Shown: positions 44,370 to 53,195, numbered from the stretch's first letter. The stretch: DNA of 64,000 nt from an uncultured Chloroflexales bacterium (GCA_937918935.1 CAKZSI010000044.1:20300-84299), one strand, 5' to 3'. Notes: generated by a model from the letters alone, not told the origin. Made by a program: numbers and translations.

Positions 44370-44612
44370 CTAGCTGAAGAGGGCCAGCGCCAGGATCAGC
44401 ACCAGTGCGAGCGCCAGCAGCGGCAGACAACCGCCGCCCCGATGTTCCTCGCGCTCGGTCTCCACCGGCACGTACACGACCGTGGGTGCAGGGCGCGTAG
44501 GGCGCAGCAGAACCAGCAGCATCACGCCGAGCAACAGCAGCCCGAGAGGCGTCACAAGCGCGTTCAGTGCAGCGAGGAGCAGATCGGTGAGGGAGAAGTA
44601 GTCGGTGTACAT
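44370..44612 (-). CDS. Small membrane protein
   Basis: An 80-residue protein with two hydrophobic helices (LLLAALNALVTPLGLLLLG and LPLLALALVLILALALF) joined by a charged loop containing ETEREEH. It is not recognised. AAGGAG lies about 7 bases before the ATG, which supports real translation. A family A palindrome separates it from the NUDIX/STAND pair, so co-transcription is possible but unproven. Confidence 0.55.
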   Translation of the reverse strand: MYTDYFSLTDLLLAALNALVTPLGLLLLGVMLLVLLRPTRPAPTVVYVPVETEREEHRGGGCLPLLALALVLILALALFS

Positions 44613-44772
44613 AGGCAGTCTCCTTCCCGGTACGCAGGTGGCCCGTGACGGTGAGGCCAGTGGTGCGATGTGAGCGGTGATGTAGCATCAGCATACTCCC
44701 GCGTACCCGAAGGCGCCTGCCAGCAAATAGACAGCACGGCCACGGACGTCTGGCGAAGGGGTGACATACCTG

Positions 44773-44811
44773 GCAGGGGGTTGGGGAAACCTGCTTTCCC
44801 CAATCCCCTGC
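44773..44811. repeat. Best-conserved family A palindrome
   Basis: The arms GCAGGGGGTTGGGGAAA (44773-44789) and TTTCCCCAATCCCCTGC (44795-44811) have one mismatch in 17 and a 5-base loop. It lies 29 bases past the end of the gene at 44841-45368 and could act as its terminator. Confidence 0.8.
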
Positions 44812-44840
44812 TGGAGGGGCAAAGGTCTCCAGGGTGCGCC

Positions 44841-45368
44841 TCAGGCGCCGTCGAGCAGGCGGTCGATGCGCGCACGCATGGCGGCATCGGCATACGCGCC
44901 TTCGCGCCTGCCCAGACAGAGACAATAGGCTCCCGTGCCCGCATCGCGACGCACGGCAACGCGGTAGGGGCCATCGGCGGGCAGCGGTGGGACGTGGCTC
45001 TGCACCAGGCGGTAGTCGCGGCCCACGATGGTCAGGGGCGTGGCGGTGAAAGGCGGCGTCAGGCCCTCTGGGGGCAGGCAGGGGCCGGTCAGCGTGAAGT
45101 GAACCTGGAAGCCCGCTGCGTAATCGCGGGCGGGAACGAGCAGCAAGAGGCGCACGTCTTCGCCGGCGCGCCCGTTGAAGGCGTAATGGTCGACGGGGTG
45201 GGCCTCGTGGAGCCGCCCATAAAGCGCCTGAGCGAGGGTGGGGTCGGTGACGAAGAAAGGCGCCGCGGGATCGGGCGAGCCGGTTTCATTGGCGATGCCC
45301 AGGTGCAGGCGCGCCAGCGCGAGCCACCCGGCGAGCATTGCCAGCCCCAGGGCGAGCAGGGCGCTCAC
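44841..45368 (-). CDS. Exported/anchored protein, unknown
   Basis: A 175-residue protein with an N-terminal signal anchor (LLALGLAMLAGWLALARL) and a beta-rich extracytoplasmic domain that includes HPVDHYAFNGRAGEDVRLLLLVPARDY, reminiscent of pre-peptidase C-terminal-like beta domains. Two Cys are near the end (YCLCLG). The GTG at 45368 overlaps the upstream stop (GTGA) and has GGAGG 8 bases upstream; an earlier GTG at 45383 lacks a site. No family is assigned. Confidence 0.6.
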   Translation of the reverse strand: MSALLALGLAMLAGWLALARLHLGIANETGSPDPAAPFFVTDPTLAQALYGRLHEAHPVDHYAFNGRAGEDVRLLLLVPARDYAAGFQVHFTLTGPCLPPEGLTPPFTATPLTIVGRDYRLVQSHVPPLPADGPYRVAVRRDAGTGAYCLCLGRREGAYADAAMRARIDRLLDGA

Positions 45369-45769
45369 GCGACGAGCCTCCACAGATCGAAGCCCAACGA
45401 CAGGAGGATGATCAGCAGAATCACCGCCGAGAGGGGCAGCATGTCAAAACGCCGGGGATGGCGAACGGCCCAGAAATAGCGCAGGCTCCGCACCAGCAGC
45501 GTCAGCGCGACCAGATCGAGCAGGATGACCAGTGGCAGGGCCAGGTCGGTGGCGAAGCCGATCAGCGGCAGCACCACCGGCAGGATGATGTACTGCAGCG
45601 TGCAACGCAGCCCCGAAATCAGCAGCGACAGACCGAAGGCGCGGGTAGCCGGGGCGCTGTCTACCTCGCTCTCAACGCCTGCGTCGCATGTTTCGGCCAC
45701 CGCTTGCGGCGGCAGGGGAACCCGGAGCAAACGGGCGAAGAACCGATCCACGGTATCGATCATAGCCAT
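45365..45769 (-). CDS. Small integral membrane protein, YqhA/DUF-like
   Basis: A 134-residue membrane protein: IDTVDRFFARLLRVP, then three to four helices (LPVVLPLIGFATDLALPLVILLDLVALTLLV and a C-terminal helix DMLPLSAVILLIILLSLG). The start at 45769 (ATGGCTATGATC) was chosen because upstream sequence is repeat-rich intergenic DNA; the frame itself continues. It is translationally coupled to the next gene by a 4-base overlap. Function unknown. Confidence 0.5.
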   Translation of the reverse strand: MAMIDTVDRFFARLLRVPLPPQAVAETCDAGVESEVDSAPATRAFGLSLLISGLRCTLQYIILPVVLPLIGFATDLALPLVILLDLVALTLLVRSLRYFWAVRHPRRFDMLPLSAVILLIILLSLGFDLWRLVA

Positions 45770-46244
45770 AGCTGTTCCACTTCCAGACCCGCAGGGCTTA
45801 ATATACGAACCTGGCGCCGGTATGGAGCATATTATACCAATTTCACTTGAACCCTCCGCAAGGAGCGTGGCGTCAAAGCGCGCCTGGACGCCTTGCGCGA
45901 CAATCTGCAATCCAACATCTGCAATCTGAAGTGGTATTATACCCGATTGGGCAAGGCATGCAGGTGGTGTGGTCGGGCCGTCGGGTAGCGGCGCGTGCAA
46001 GAATGCACCTCGCACCCTGCCATGAAGGGGGATTGTGTTTGCCTCTGCCACATGCTATACTCATGGTAGTTAGCAACCGAAACACTACGATCACGAAGTA
46101 ATCAATTGCCTGCCCACTCCGGCACGAGAGGGTCTGGGAGTGCAAAGCCCTCCCAGGAGCTTCCCTGTGGCGCTGTTGGACGGCGAAGCCGCAAGGTGCG
46201 GTCCCAGGACCGATTCCGTTCCCTCCGGGAACCTTCAGAAGGCG
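45770..46244. other. Intergenic region upstream of the DtxR-type regulator
   Basis: 475 bases with no gene supported. It contains short direct repeats around 45901-45935 (AATCTGCAATCC / CATCTGCAATCT), the palindrome-like GGTATTATACC near 45932-45942, a good promoter at 46033-46061, and a family B hairpin around 46128-46158. Confidence 0.45.
46033..46061 (+). promoter_or_regulatory. Sigma70-type promoter for the DtxR-type regulator
   Basis: TTGTGT (46033-46038), a 17-base spacer and TATACT (46056-46061). The leader of about 175 bases includes TAGTTAGCAACCGAAAC, a possible metal-regulator site, not verified. Confidence 0.45.
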
Positions 46245-46994
46245 ATGAGCATGGCGGAGATCCCATCAACAAAGCGCGCTAACCCGCGTCAGCGCCGGCG
46301 AGTTGGGATGGATGGCCCGACCACCAAGGAGCGCGATTATCTGGAGGTGCTCTACTACCTGTCGCAGCGGGGTGAACCGGTCATCGCGGCGCAGGTGGCC
46401 CGCTGGCTTGCCCTGCAGCCGCCCACGGTCAGCCACGCCCTCCAGGAAATGGAAAAGAAGGGCTATATTGAGCGCGATGATCGCGGTGAGATCGCCCTCA
46501 CCCCTCTCGGCGTTGGCCTGGCCGAGGGTATCGTGCGACGCCATCGCATTCTCGAACGCTTCCTGGCGGACATTCTGGGTGTGCCCTGGCACATGGTGCA
46601 CGAGGAGGCAGTACACCTGGAACATGCCCTGTCGCCCGCCCTGGAGGACCGGATTACTGCCCTGGTCGGCAACGCCGTCACCTGTCCGCACGGCAATCCC
46701 ATCCCCGGCAGCGGTGAGAGCTACCAGGGCGCTGTCCGTCTCGATATGGCGCCGGTGGGCACGCTCTTCACCGTCCGGCGGATCGAAGAGGAGGCTGAGG
46801 AACGTACCGATCTGCTGCGCTATCTGGAGGCTAATCGTCTCCTCCCCGGAACCCGGTTCTTTATCCCTGATACCTCGCCAACCTATGGCGTCACCCTGCG
46901 GAGTTGCAACCGCGATACCACCGTCTCACCGGAAATTGCTGCGGTGATCTGGGGCGAAGTGGCGGCAATTGACCCTCAGGCCGGCGCGGCGTAG
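46245..46994 (+). CDS. DtxR/MntR-family metal-dependent regulator
   Basis: A 249-residue regulator: a basic N-terminal tail, a winged helix (about 26-88; AAQVARWLALQPPTVSHALQEMEKKGYIERD), a metal-binding/dimerisation domain (RRHRILERFL, HMVHEEAVHLEHALSP), and a C-terminal FeoA-like SH3 domain (about 165-240). The N-terminal ligand position is Asp31, as in MntR. The position of DtxR Cys102/MntR Glu99 appears to be Val123, so metal selectivity may differ. The start at 46245 follows AGAAGG; a later ATG at 46308 is possible. It lies directly upstream of the cobalt/B12 cluster, on the same strand, and may control metal transport there. Confidence 0.88.
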   Translation: MSMAEIPSTKRANPRQRRRVGMDGPTTKERDYLEVLYYLSQRGEPVIAAQVARWLALQPPTVSHALQEMEKKGYIERDDRGEIALTPLGVGLAEGIVRRHRILERFLADILGVPWHMVHEEAVHLEHALSPALEDRITALVGNAVTCPHGNPIPGSGESYQGAVRLDMAPVGTLFTVRRIEEEAEERTDLLRYLEANRLLPGTRFFIPDTSPTYGVTLRSCNRDTTVSPEIAAVIWGEVAAIDPQAGAA

Positions 46995-47105
46995 ACCAGG
47001 CAACCTTTGCCAGTGGCCTCTCACCTCCTTCGCTGAATGCTGCTGCCTCCTCAGCCAGGCAGTTGCATTCTGAGGTTCCCTTCCAGCACGTCTACAGTAG
47101 CAGCA

Positions 47106-47133
47106 TTGCATTTGCAGTCGCCTGTGCTATAAT
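47106..47133 (+). promoter_or_regulatory. Promoter of the riboswitch-controlled B12 cluster
   Basis: TTGCAT (47106-47111), a 16-base spacer and TATAAT (47128-47133). The start would fall near 47140, about 30 bases before the riboswitch aptamer. Confidence 0.6.
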
Positions 47134-47164
47134 CCAGATCACAGTGCACGCATACAATTCCCAT

Positions 47165-47330
47165 ATCGTCGCGGTGACCCGATAGCCCGGATGCCAGGGC
47201 GTAAAGGTGGAAGCTGGTGTAAGTCCAGCGCTGTGCCGCAACTGTAACCGGCCGTGCCTCACAATGGCCGGAAGCCAGGACGCCTGCCGCGATGTGCCGT
47301 TCAACCCTTCTCGAGCCAGGGAGGACGAAC
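47165..47330 (+). ncRNA. Cobalamin riboswitch
   Basis: An adenosylcobalamin-sensing 5' leader RNA. Conserved aptamer elements appear in the right order: AAAGGTGGAAGCTGGTGTAA, then GTCCAGCGCTGTGCCGC with AACTGTAA (the most conserved core, about 47216-47248), a variable P-stem, and GAAGCCAGGACGCCTGCC (47272-47289). It lies between the promoter at 47106 and cobO, with a terminator hairpin at 47383 as expression platform. Ligand binding should switch off cobO and the following B12 genes. The boundaries are approximate. Confidence 0.93.
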
Positions 47331-47382
47331 ATGCCCCGTGCCCGCCGTATGTTCCCGCGTCACGGCCCGCCCGGACAATCGT

Positions 47383-47414
47383 CGCCCCGGCCCTCGAAAG
47401 AGGCCGGGGCGTTT
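47383..47414 (+). terminator. Riboswitch expression-platform terminator
   Basis: CGCCCCGGCC (47383-47392) pairs perfectly with GGCCGGGGCG (47402-47411), with a 9-base loop and TTT following. It lies about 50 bases before cobO. A second small stem, AGCACTG/CAGTGCT, follows at about 47420-47440. Confidence 0.8.
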
Positions 47415-47463
47415 CAGTAAGCACTGTCGTAGCCAGTGCTTTGGCCCATCAGAAGAGCCTGGA

Positions 47464-48087
47464 ATGCCTATGACTGCCGAAACACCTGCCGAGCCGGGGG
47501 GGACCCGGATCGATTCCACCCCCGAAGCCGCCGAGCGCCGCAAGGCCGCGCGCGCCAACCCCACGCGCAAGGGTCTGCTCATCGTCAATACCGGCAATGG
47601 GAAGGGCAAAACCACCGCCGCCCTCGGCATCCTGGTACGTGCCTGGGGCCGCGACTTGCGCGTTGGTGGCATCCAGTTCATCAAGCACGAGAACGCCAAC
47701 TATGGCGAACTGCGGGCCCTTGAGCGCATGGGCATCACCCTCACGCCCATGGGCGATGGCTTCACCTGGACCAGCCGTGATCTCGATGAGACCCAGGCCA
47801 GGGCGTTGCACGGCTGGGAGACGGCTAAAGCAAAGATTGTCTCCGGCAACTACGATGTCTTCCTGCTCGACGAGTTCACCTACGTGCTGCACTTTGGCTG
47901 GCTCGATACCCACGAAGTCATCGGATGGATCCGCGAGCATAAGCCCCCGATGCTGCACCTGATCATCACCGGGCGCGATGCCCCGCAGGCCCTGATTGAT
48001 GCTGCCGATCTGGTTACCGAGATGCGCGAGGTCAAGCACCCCTTCCGCGACCAGGGTCTCAAGGCTCAGCCAGGGATCGAGTTTTAG
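47464..48087 (+). CDS. cobO: Cob(I)yrinic acid a,c-diamide adenosyltransferase
   Basis: A 207-residue CobO/BtuR-type adenosyltransferase that transfers the 5'-deoxyadenosyl group from ATP to Co(I) corrinoids. Seen: P-loop GNGKGKTT (44-51), [30 protein letters not shown], and [19 protein letters not shown] second ATG at 47470 is equally possible. It is the first gene after the cobalamin riboswitch, which makes it and the following genes B12-repressed. Confidence 0.95.
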   Translation: MPMTAETPAEPGGTRIDSTPEAAERRKAARANPTRKGLLIVNTGNGKGKTTAALGILVRAWGRDLRVGGIQFIKHENANYGELRALERMGITLTPMGDGFTWTSRDLDETQARALHGWETAKAKIVSGNYDVFLLDEFTYVLHFGWLDTHEVIGWIREHKPPMLHLIITGRDAPQALIDAADLVTEMREVKHPFRDQGLKAQPGIEF

Positions 48088-48306
48088 AGCACTGACCGGC
48101 ATGCTTGATCTGCTGAAGACACTGAGCCGTAAGGCTCGCCGCGCTCGCTCCACCATCGCTGCGAGAAAGGCTACAGGGGCGCCACGGATGGGCGAGGCTC
48201 CTCCGCACACTGCGTTCCGAAGCGGTATCGTGTTGCCACACCGCTCTGGAACGTGCAATGGTACAGAGGCCACAGGTTCCATACCTTATGAAGTGAGGTC
48301 ACAGCC

Positions 48307-49053
48307 ATGGACAAACGCTGGAAACGCTGGTTGCTGGTCGTCATCGGCGCTGCGCTTTTGCTTCTCTTCGAGGGGCGCCCGGCCTATGCGATGCACATTA
48401 TGGAGGGCTTTCTGCCCCCACTCTGGGCCGCGTTCTGGTTCGTCGTCACCCTTCCGTTCTGGGTGATCGGGCTGCGCCAGATCAATCGCCTGATCGCCGA
48501 GAAGCCTGAAACCCGGCTGCTGCTGGGTCTGGCCGGGGCCTTTACCTTTGTGCTGAGCGCCCTGAAGATCCCCAGCGTCACCGGTTCGAGCAGCCATCCT
48601 ACCGGTACAGGTCTGGGAACCATCCTCTTCGGGCCAATGGTGATGAGCGTGCTCGGCACGATTGTCCTGCTCTTCCAGGCCCTGCTGCTGGCCCATGGCG
48701 GCCTGACTACCCTGGGGGCCAATGCCTTCAGCATGGCCGTAGTGGGGCCGCTGGTGGCCTGGGGCATCTGGAAAGGGCTGAAGGATCGCGCGCCGGTCTG
48801 GGTGACGGTGTTTCTCGCCGCAGCTCTGGCAAATCTCTCCACCTATGTCGTTACGTCGGTGCAACTGGCCCTGGCCTATCCCGACGCCGTCGGCGGGTTC
48901 GCGGCCTCGTTCGTCAAGTTCGGAACGATCTTTGCCGTGACCCAGATCCCCCTCGCGATAAGCGAAGGCATCCTGACGGTGTTGATCTTCAATGCCTTGC
49001 AGACGAACGCCGAGACCGAACTCCAGACCCTCGGTGTGCTGAAAGGAGCGTAG
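48307..49053 (+). CDS. cbiM: Cobalt ECF transporter, substrate-binding subunit CbiM
   Basis: A 248-residue membrane S-component of the CbiMNQO cobalt importer. It has an N-terminal signal peptide ending AYA immediately before [10 protein letters not shown]. Cleavage there would expose the Met-His N-terminus that coordinates cobalt in this family. It also has [32 protein letters not shown] and about six membrane helices. The 219 bases between cobO and cbiM hold no gene that I can support. GAGG lies 9 bases before the ATG. Confidence 0.95.
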   Translation: MDKRWKRWLLVVIGAALLLLFEGRPAYAMHIMEGFLPPLWAAFWFVVTLPFWVIGLRQINRLIAEKPETRLLLGLAGAFTFVLSALKIPSVTGSSSHPTGTGLGTILFGPMVMSVLGTIVLLFQALLLAHGGLTTLGANAFSMAVVGPLVAWGIWKGLKDRAPVWVTVFLAAALANLSTYVVTSVQLALAYPDAVGGFAASFVKFGTIFAVTQIPLAISEGILTVLIFNALQTNAETELQTLGVLKGA

Positions 49054-49055
49054 CT

Positions 49056-49409
49056 ATGCAGCCGAAACCCTTCGGGTGGGGCGTGTCACTGCTGCTGCTT
49101 GGGATTGTGATCGTCATGGCGATTGTTCCCCTGCTGCTCATCCGCGACTCGGAGTTCGGTGGGGCCGATGCGGCGGCCGAGGAGGCCATTGCCGAGGTGG
49201 CTCCCGATTATGAGCCGTGGTTCACGCCCCTGTTCGAGCCGCCCGGCGGCGAGACCGAAAGCCTGCTCTTCGCTGTGCAGGCCGCTATCGGTGCCGGGCT
49301 GATCGGCTACTTCTTCGGTCTCAAGCATGGGCAACGCCAGGCGCGCGCCTCGACCTCAGCGCAGCGAGCGCCGACCGGGCAGGCTGTCGCTGAGCGGGTG
49401 ACTGAGTAG
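49056..49409 (+). CDS. cbiN: Cobalt transport protein CbiN
   Basis: A 117-residue CbiN with two membrane helices (GVSLLLLGIVIVMAIVPLLL and AVQAAIGAGLIGYFFGLKHG) around an acidic external loop (SEFGGADAAAEEAI, DYEPWFTPLFEPPGGETESLLF), as in other CbiN proteins that help load CbiM. It starts 2 bases after the cbiM stop. The basic tail is longer than in most homologues. Confidence 0.93.
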   Translation: MQPKPFGWGVSLLLLGIVIVMAIVPLLLIRDSEFGGADAAAEEAIAEVAPDYEPWFTPLFEPPGGETESLLFAVQAAIGAGLIGYFFGLKHGQRQARASTSAQRAPTGQAVAERVTE

Positions 49410-49492
49410 GGGGGTGTGGAGGTAAGGTACGAAATAATACCAGCAAATCTTCAGTTCTACAGCTCCACAGCTCTCCAGCTTGCATATTAACG

Positions 49493-50257
49493 ATGCATAT
49501 CATTGACCGCTACGCCTACAGCAACGCCATCCGCGAGCTGGACCCGGCTCAGAAGGGCGGCCTGGCGCTGATTGCCTTGCTGCTCTGTCTGGCCCTGAAC
49601 CAGCCGGCGGTCGGGTTGCTCACGCTGGGGTGGATGTTCGCCTTGAACACGCTGTGGGCGCGAGTCCCTGCGTCAGTCTTCGGACGTGCGTTGCTCGCCG
49701 AGGCGCCCTTCCTGCTTCTCTCGCTGGTCGGTGTAGCTGTCAGTGTCAGTCTGTCGCCGCCGCTGATGCCTGCGGTGCGCATTGGCCCGCTCTGGCTCGG
49801 CAGCAACGCCGAGTCTGTGGCTCTGGCGACACGCCTCTTCACCCGCGCCCTGGGCTGCGCGGCGGCGCTGAACTTTCTTATTCTCACCACGCCCCTGCTC
49901 GATCTGATCGAACTGCTGCGCCGCCTGCGCGTGCCGGAGACGCTGATCGATCTGATGAGCCTGACCTACCGGGCGATCTTTGTGCTCCTCGAAAGCCTTC
50001 AGCGTATGGCAACCGCGCAAGACGCCCGTCTGGGCTACGCCGGCCCGTGGCGCGCGCTGCGCAGCGCCGGCCTGCTGGGTAGCCAGCTCTTTCTCGACGC
50101 CTACCGGCGCAGCCAGCGCCTGCAGATGGCGCTGGAGAGCCGGGGCCTGGCGGGGCCGCTGCGGGTGCTGCCCCTTGACTATCGGCGCGACCGGCGCGCA
50201 CGGTGGTTCGGTGCGGCTCTGGCCGCCAGCCTGCTGCTGGCGGGAGCATGGCGATGA
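49493..50257 (+). CDS. cbiQ: Cobalt ECF transporter T-component CbiQ
   Basis: A 254-residue transmembrane coupling protein of the cobalt ECF importer. It begins MHIIDRYAYSNAIRELDP, a typical CbiQ start, and carries the coupling-helix motifs with Ala-Arg-Gly-like signatures: AQDARLGYAG and ALESRGL, which contact CbiO. There are about five membrane helices. An 83-base gap separates it from cbiN. Its stop overlaps the cbiO start (ATGA). Confidence 0.93.
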   Translation: MHIIDRYAYSNAIRELDPAQKGGLALIALLLCLALNQPAVGLLTLGWMFALNTLWARVPASVFGRALLAEAPFLLLSLVGVAVSVSLSPPLMPAVRIGPLWLGSNAESVALATRLFTRALGCAAALNFLILTTPLLDLIELLRRLRVPETLIDLMSLTYRAIFVLLESLQRMATAQDARLGYAGPWRALRSAGLLGSQLFLDAYRRSQRLQMALESRGLAGPLRVLPLDYRRDRRARWFGAALAASLLLAGAWR

Positions 50258-50994
50258 CCGCGCTGCTTGAACTTGAACAACTGTTTTACCGTTTTCCCGG
50301 CAGTGCTGAACCCGCTCTACGCGGGGCCAGCCTGCGCCTGGAGGCGGGCCAGCGGGTCGCGCTCCTCGGGCGCAATGGCGCCGGCAAGAGTACTCTGATG
50401 CTCCACGCCAACGGGCTGCTGCGCCCTTCGTCCGGTCAGGTGCGCGTGGCCGGTGAGCCGCTGGTCTACACCCGGCGCGGCCTGCTCGCCGCCCGTCGCC
50501 AGGTGGGGTTGGTGTTCCAGAATCCCGACGACCAGTTGTTCAGCGCCAGCGTTGCGCAAGACATCAGCTTCGGGCCGCTCAATCTGGGCCTCGACGTCGT
50601 CGAGGCGCGCCGGCGCGTCGCCGAGGCCGCGACGCTGTGCGAGGTGCGCGATCTGCTTGACCGGCCCACCCACGCCCTCAGTGGCGGGCAGAAACTCCGT
50701 GTGGCCCTGGCCGGGGTGCTGGCGATGGCGCCGCGGGTCATCCTGGCCGACGAGGTGACGTCCGGGCTTGATCCCTGGATGCGGCGGCAGGTCTTTGCGA
50801 TCTTCAACCGCCTGGTTACCCAGGGGGTGACGGTGCTCCTGGCGACCCACGACCTGAGCGCGGCGCGCCAGTGGGCCGATCAGGTGGCGGTGATGGACGC
50901 AGGGCAGGTCGTCGCCTTTGCCCCGTCCGACGCAGTGTTCGGCGACGCGGATCTGCGTCGCCTCATTGGTGCCGATGAGTGCATGGAAGTCTAG
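50254..50994 (+). CDS. cbiO: Cobalt ECF transporter ATPase CbiO
   Basis: A 246-residue ABC ATPase energising cobalt import. P-loop GRNGAGKST, Q-loop FQNPDDQLF, signature LSGGQKLRVALA, Walker B VILADEVTSGLD and H-loop ATHD are present. The usual DEPT after Walker B reads DEVT (Pro to Val), a mild change. The start at 50254 overlaps the cbiQ stop and has GGGAG 7 bases upstream. Confidence 0.95.
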   Translation: MTALLELEQLFYRFPGSAEPALRGASLRLEAGQRVALLGRNGAGKSTLMLHANGLLRPSSGQVRVAGEPLVYTRRGLLAARRQVGLVFQNPDDQLFSASVAQDISFGPLNLGLDVVEARRRVAEAATLCEVRDLLDRPTHALSGGQKLRVALAGVLAMAPRVILADEVTSGLDPWMRRQVFAIFNRLVTQGVTVLLATHDLSAARQWADQVAVMDAGQVVAFAPSDAVFGDADLRRLIGADECMEV

Positions 50995-51013
50995 TCTCAT
51001 GTGAACATAGCGC

Positions 51014-51056
51014 CTGGCGGCGCATGGGGAAACCAGGTTTCCGCATGCCTCTGCCC
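51014..51056. repeat. Dispersed palindrome family A
   Basis: GCGGCGCATGGGGAAACC / GGTTTCCGCATGCC. It lies between cbiO and cbiB, inside the presumed B12 transcript. Confidence 0.7.
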
Positions 51057-51148
51057 GTGGGAGGGTTGAGGAGGGTGAGGATTTCCCGGAAGTCTCCTTG
51101 TTCCTCGGTAGATGCGAAGCGGACAGTGTTGTGAACACCCCCCCGAAC

Positions 51149-52075
51149 ATGGCTGAGATCCTCGCGGCACGCTGCCAGGCGCTGCTGGTTGCCCTGGCCG
51201 CCGATGCGCTGCTGGGCGATCCGCCCAACGCCTGGCACCCGGTCGTGCTGCTCGGAAGCTGGATGCGTCTGGGTGAGCGGCTGGCGCCCCGGAGCGCGCG
51301 GGCGCGCCTGGGGTGGGGCGCCCTCTGGGTAGCGGGCGGCGCGCTGCTCGTCGGTCGGACCGCGCGGCTGCTGCCGCGCCATGTCCTGATCCAGGGGGTG
51401 CTGGCCTCGACGTTGCTGGCCTACCGCGGCCTCGACCGGGCGGTGGGCGCGGTGCAGGCCGCCCTGGAGGATGGCGACCTCGACGAGGCCCGGCGCCTGG
51501 CTGGCTGGCACCTGGTGAGCCGCCCCACCGCCGATCTCCGCGCCGATGAGGTGGCCGCGGCGGCGATTGAGTCGCTGGCCGAGAACCTCTCCGACAGCCT
51601 GGTAGCCCCGGCCCTGGCCTATCTGAGCGGGGGCCTGCCGGCGCTGGCGGCCTACCGGCTGATCAACACCGCCGATGCGATGTGGGGCTATCGTGATGAA
51701 CGCTACGAGTACCTGGGCAAGGCGGCAGCGCGCCTCGACGACGCGCTGAACCTGGGGCCGGCGCGCCTGACGGCTGCGCTGATTACCCTGGCAGCGCAGA
51801 TCACCTTCGGGCGCGGCGCCGCCGCCTGGCGTGTTGCCCGGCGCGACGCGGGCCGCACCGCCTCACCCAACGCCGGCTGGCCCATGGCCGCCATGGCCGG
51901 CGCGCTGGATACGACGCTGACCAAACGCGATCACTACTGCCTGGGCGATGGCCCGCGCCTTCCCGACGCCGCGCTGGTCGCCGAGGCCCGCCGGATCGCC
52001 CGGACACTGGCGCTCCTCCTGGCCATCGCCTTGCTACCCGGCGCGCGAGCGTGCGGAAATGCGTCACGTTCTTGA
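51149..52075 (+). CDS. cbiB: Adenosylcobinamide-phosphate synthase CbiB/CobD
   Basis: A 308-residue membrane enzyme that attaches (R)-1-amino-2-propanol phosphate to adenosylcobyric acid. Typical segments: AADALLGDPPNAWHPVVLLG, SRPTADLRADEVAAAAIESLAENLSDSLVAP, INTADAMWGYRDERYEYLGKAAARLDD, SPNAGWPMAAMAGAL. The start is uncertain: the ATG at 51149, the GTG at 51131 and the TTG at 51098 are all in frame, and only the TTG has an SD-like GGAAG. Its position after cbiO places a late step early in the cluster. Confidence 0.92.
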   Translation: MAEILAARCQALLVALAADALLGDPPNAWHPVVLLGSWMRLGERLAPRSARARLGWGALWVAGGALLVGRTARLLPRHVLIQGVLASTLLAYRGLDRAVGAVQAALEDGDLDEARRLAGWHLVSRPTADLRADEVAAAAIESLAENLSDSLVAPALAYLSGGLPALAAYRLINTADAMWGYRDERYEYLGKAAARLDDALNLGPARLTAALITLAAQITFGRGAAAWRVARRDAGRTASPNAGWPMAAMAGALDTTLTKRDHYCLGDGPRLPDAALVAEARRIARTLALLLAIALLPGARACGNASRS

Positions 52076-52082
52076 ACGAGAG

Positions 52083-52235
52083 ACAGGGGCGTGGGGAAAC
52101 CAGCTTTCCCCGCTCTCCTCAACGTGTTACGTGTCATAGGCGCATTACCGTTAACGGGGTTCTACCCCCCTCCCGTCTTCCCCCCAACGGGGGGAGGAGC
52201 TCGGTCCCCTCCCCCAACGGAGGAGGGTCAGAGAA
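52083..52235. repeat. Palindrome family A plus CCCCAACGGGG hairpins
   Basis: A family A copy (GCGTGGGGAAACC / GCTTTCCCCGC, 52090-52113) is followed by two CCCCCAACGG-centred hairpins (about 52181-52200 and 52206-52228) like one at 572-594. They lie between cbiB and cbiX. Confidence 0.65.
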
Positions 52236-52319
52236 GTGACGGGACCCCCAGGAGAAGGTAACCCGGGCAGCGCCCTTCAGCAACCATTGTTTTGCTCATC
52301 AAAAAAAGTAGAGGCCACC

Positions 52320-53195
52320 ATGCACTTTCAACCGGACGCGCTCCTGCTCATTGGTCACGGCAGCCCGGACGAAGCGGGCAATGCCGAGTTTCATCGCTTC
52401 GCCGAGGACCTGGGCCAGCACCTGGGGGTGACGATCCAGCCCTGCTTTCTCGAACTGGCCGAGCCGTCCATTGGCGAGGGCTTCGCGCGGTGCGTTGCGG
52501 CGGGGGCGCGTCGGATCGCCGCCCTGCCACTCTTCCTGGGGGCGGGGCGCCACCAGAAGCGCGACGTGCCCGATCTGCTGGCCGAGGCGCAGACTGCTCA
52601 CCCCGGCGTGATGCTGCGCTACGGCGCGCCGCTCGGCTCGCAGTTGCACCTGATTGACACGCTGGCAGCCCGCGCCGCCGCTGCCCTCGCCCGGAGCGCC
52701 CGCTCCGTGCCTCCCGACGCGACAGCGCTCCTGGTGGTCGGGCGTGGCAGCAAGGACCCCCAGAGCAACGCCGAACTGCCCCGCCTGGCGCGCTTGCTCG
52801 CCGAGGTATACGGGCATCCGCTGGTCGAATACGCCTACCAGGCGGTTGTCGGGCCGGACGTGGGGCAGGCGGTGACCCGCTGTGCGCGGCTGGGCGCGCG
52901 GCGGGTGGTGGTGTTGCCCTATTTGCTGTTCACCGGCTTCGTGCGCGACGACATCGCGCGGCAGGCCCGTGTGGCCCAGGAGCAGCACCCTGAGCTGGAA
53001 ATCCTCGTTGGCGAGCACCTCTTTCCGCACCCGGGCCTGCTCACCGCCGCCGCGGCCCGTTACCGCGAGATCGTGGATGGCACGGCGGCCATGACCTGCG
53101 ATCTGTGCGTCTACCGCCGGAGGGCGATTGACGCCGAGGCCCACGCGCACCATCATGGCGCTCATCACCATAGCGACAAGGAGGTCCACCCGTGA
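52320..53195 (+). CDS. cbiX: Sirohydrochlorin cobaltochelatase CbiX
   Basis: A 291-residue two-repeat CbiX (long form) that inserts Co2+ into sirohydrochlorin, the entry to the anaerobic B12 route. Repeat 1: LLIGHGSPDEAGNAEF, LPLFLGAGRHQKRDVP. Repeat 2: LVVGRGSKDPQSNAEL, LPYLLFTGFVRDDI. The His-rich C-terminus (HAHHHGAHHHSDK) is common in CbiX and probably stores or delivers cobalt. The start at 52320 has GAGG 6 bases upstream; an in-frame extension to 52236 runs through repeats. Its stop overlaps the cbiC start (GTGA). Confidence 0.94.
   Translation: MHFQPDALLLIGHGSPDEAGNAEFHRFAEDLGQHLGVTIQPCFLELAEPSIGEGFARCVAAGARRIAALPLFLGAGRHQKRDVPDLLAEAQTAHPGVMLRYGAPLGSQLHLIDTLAARAAAALARSARSVPPDATALLVVGRGSKDPQSNAELPRLARLLAEVYGHPLVEYAYQAVVGPDVGQAVTRCARLGARRVVVLPYLLFTGFVRDDIARQARVAQEQHPELEILVGEHLFPHPGLLTAAAARYREIVDGTAAMTCDLCVYRRRAIDAEAHAHHHGAHHHSDKEVHP

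Noticed and set aside
48088..48306. Small gene between cobO and cbiM starting near 48101
   Set aside because: The frame has no ribosome site and runs on into cbiM out of frame; no stop or domain supports it.
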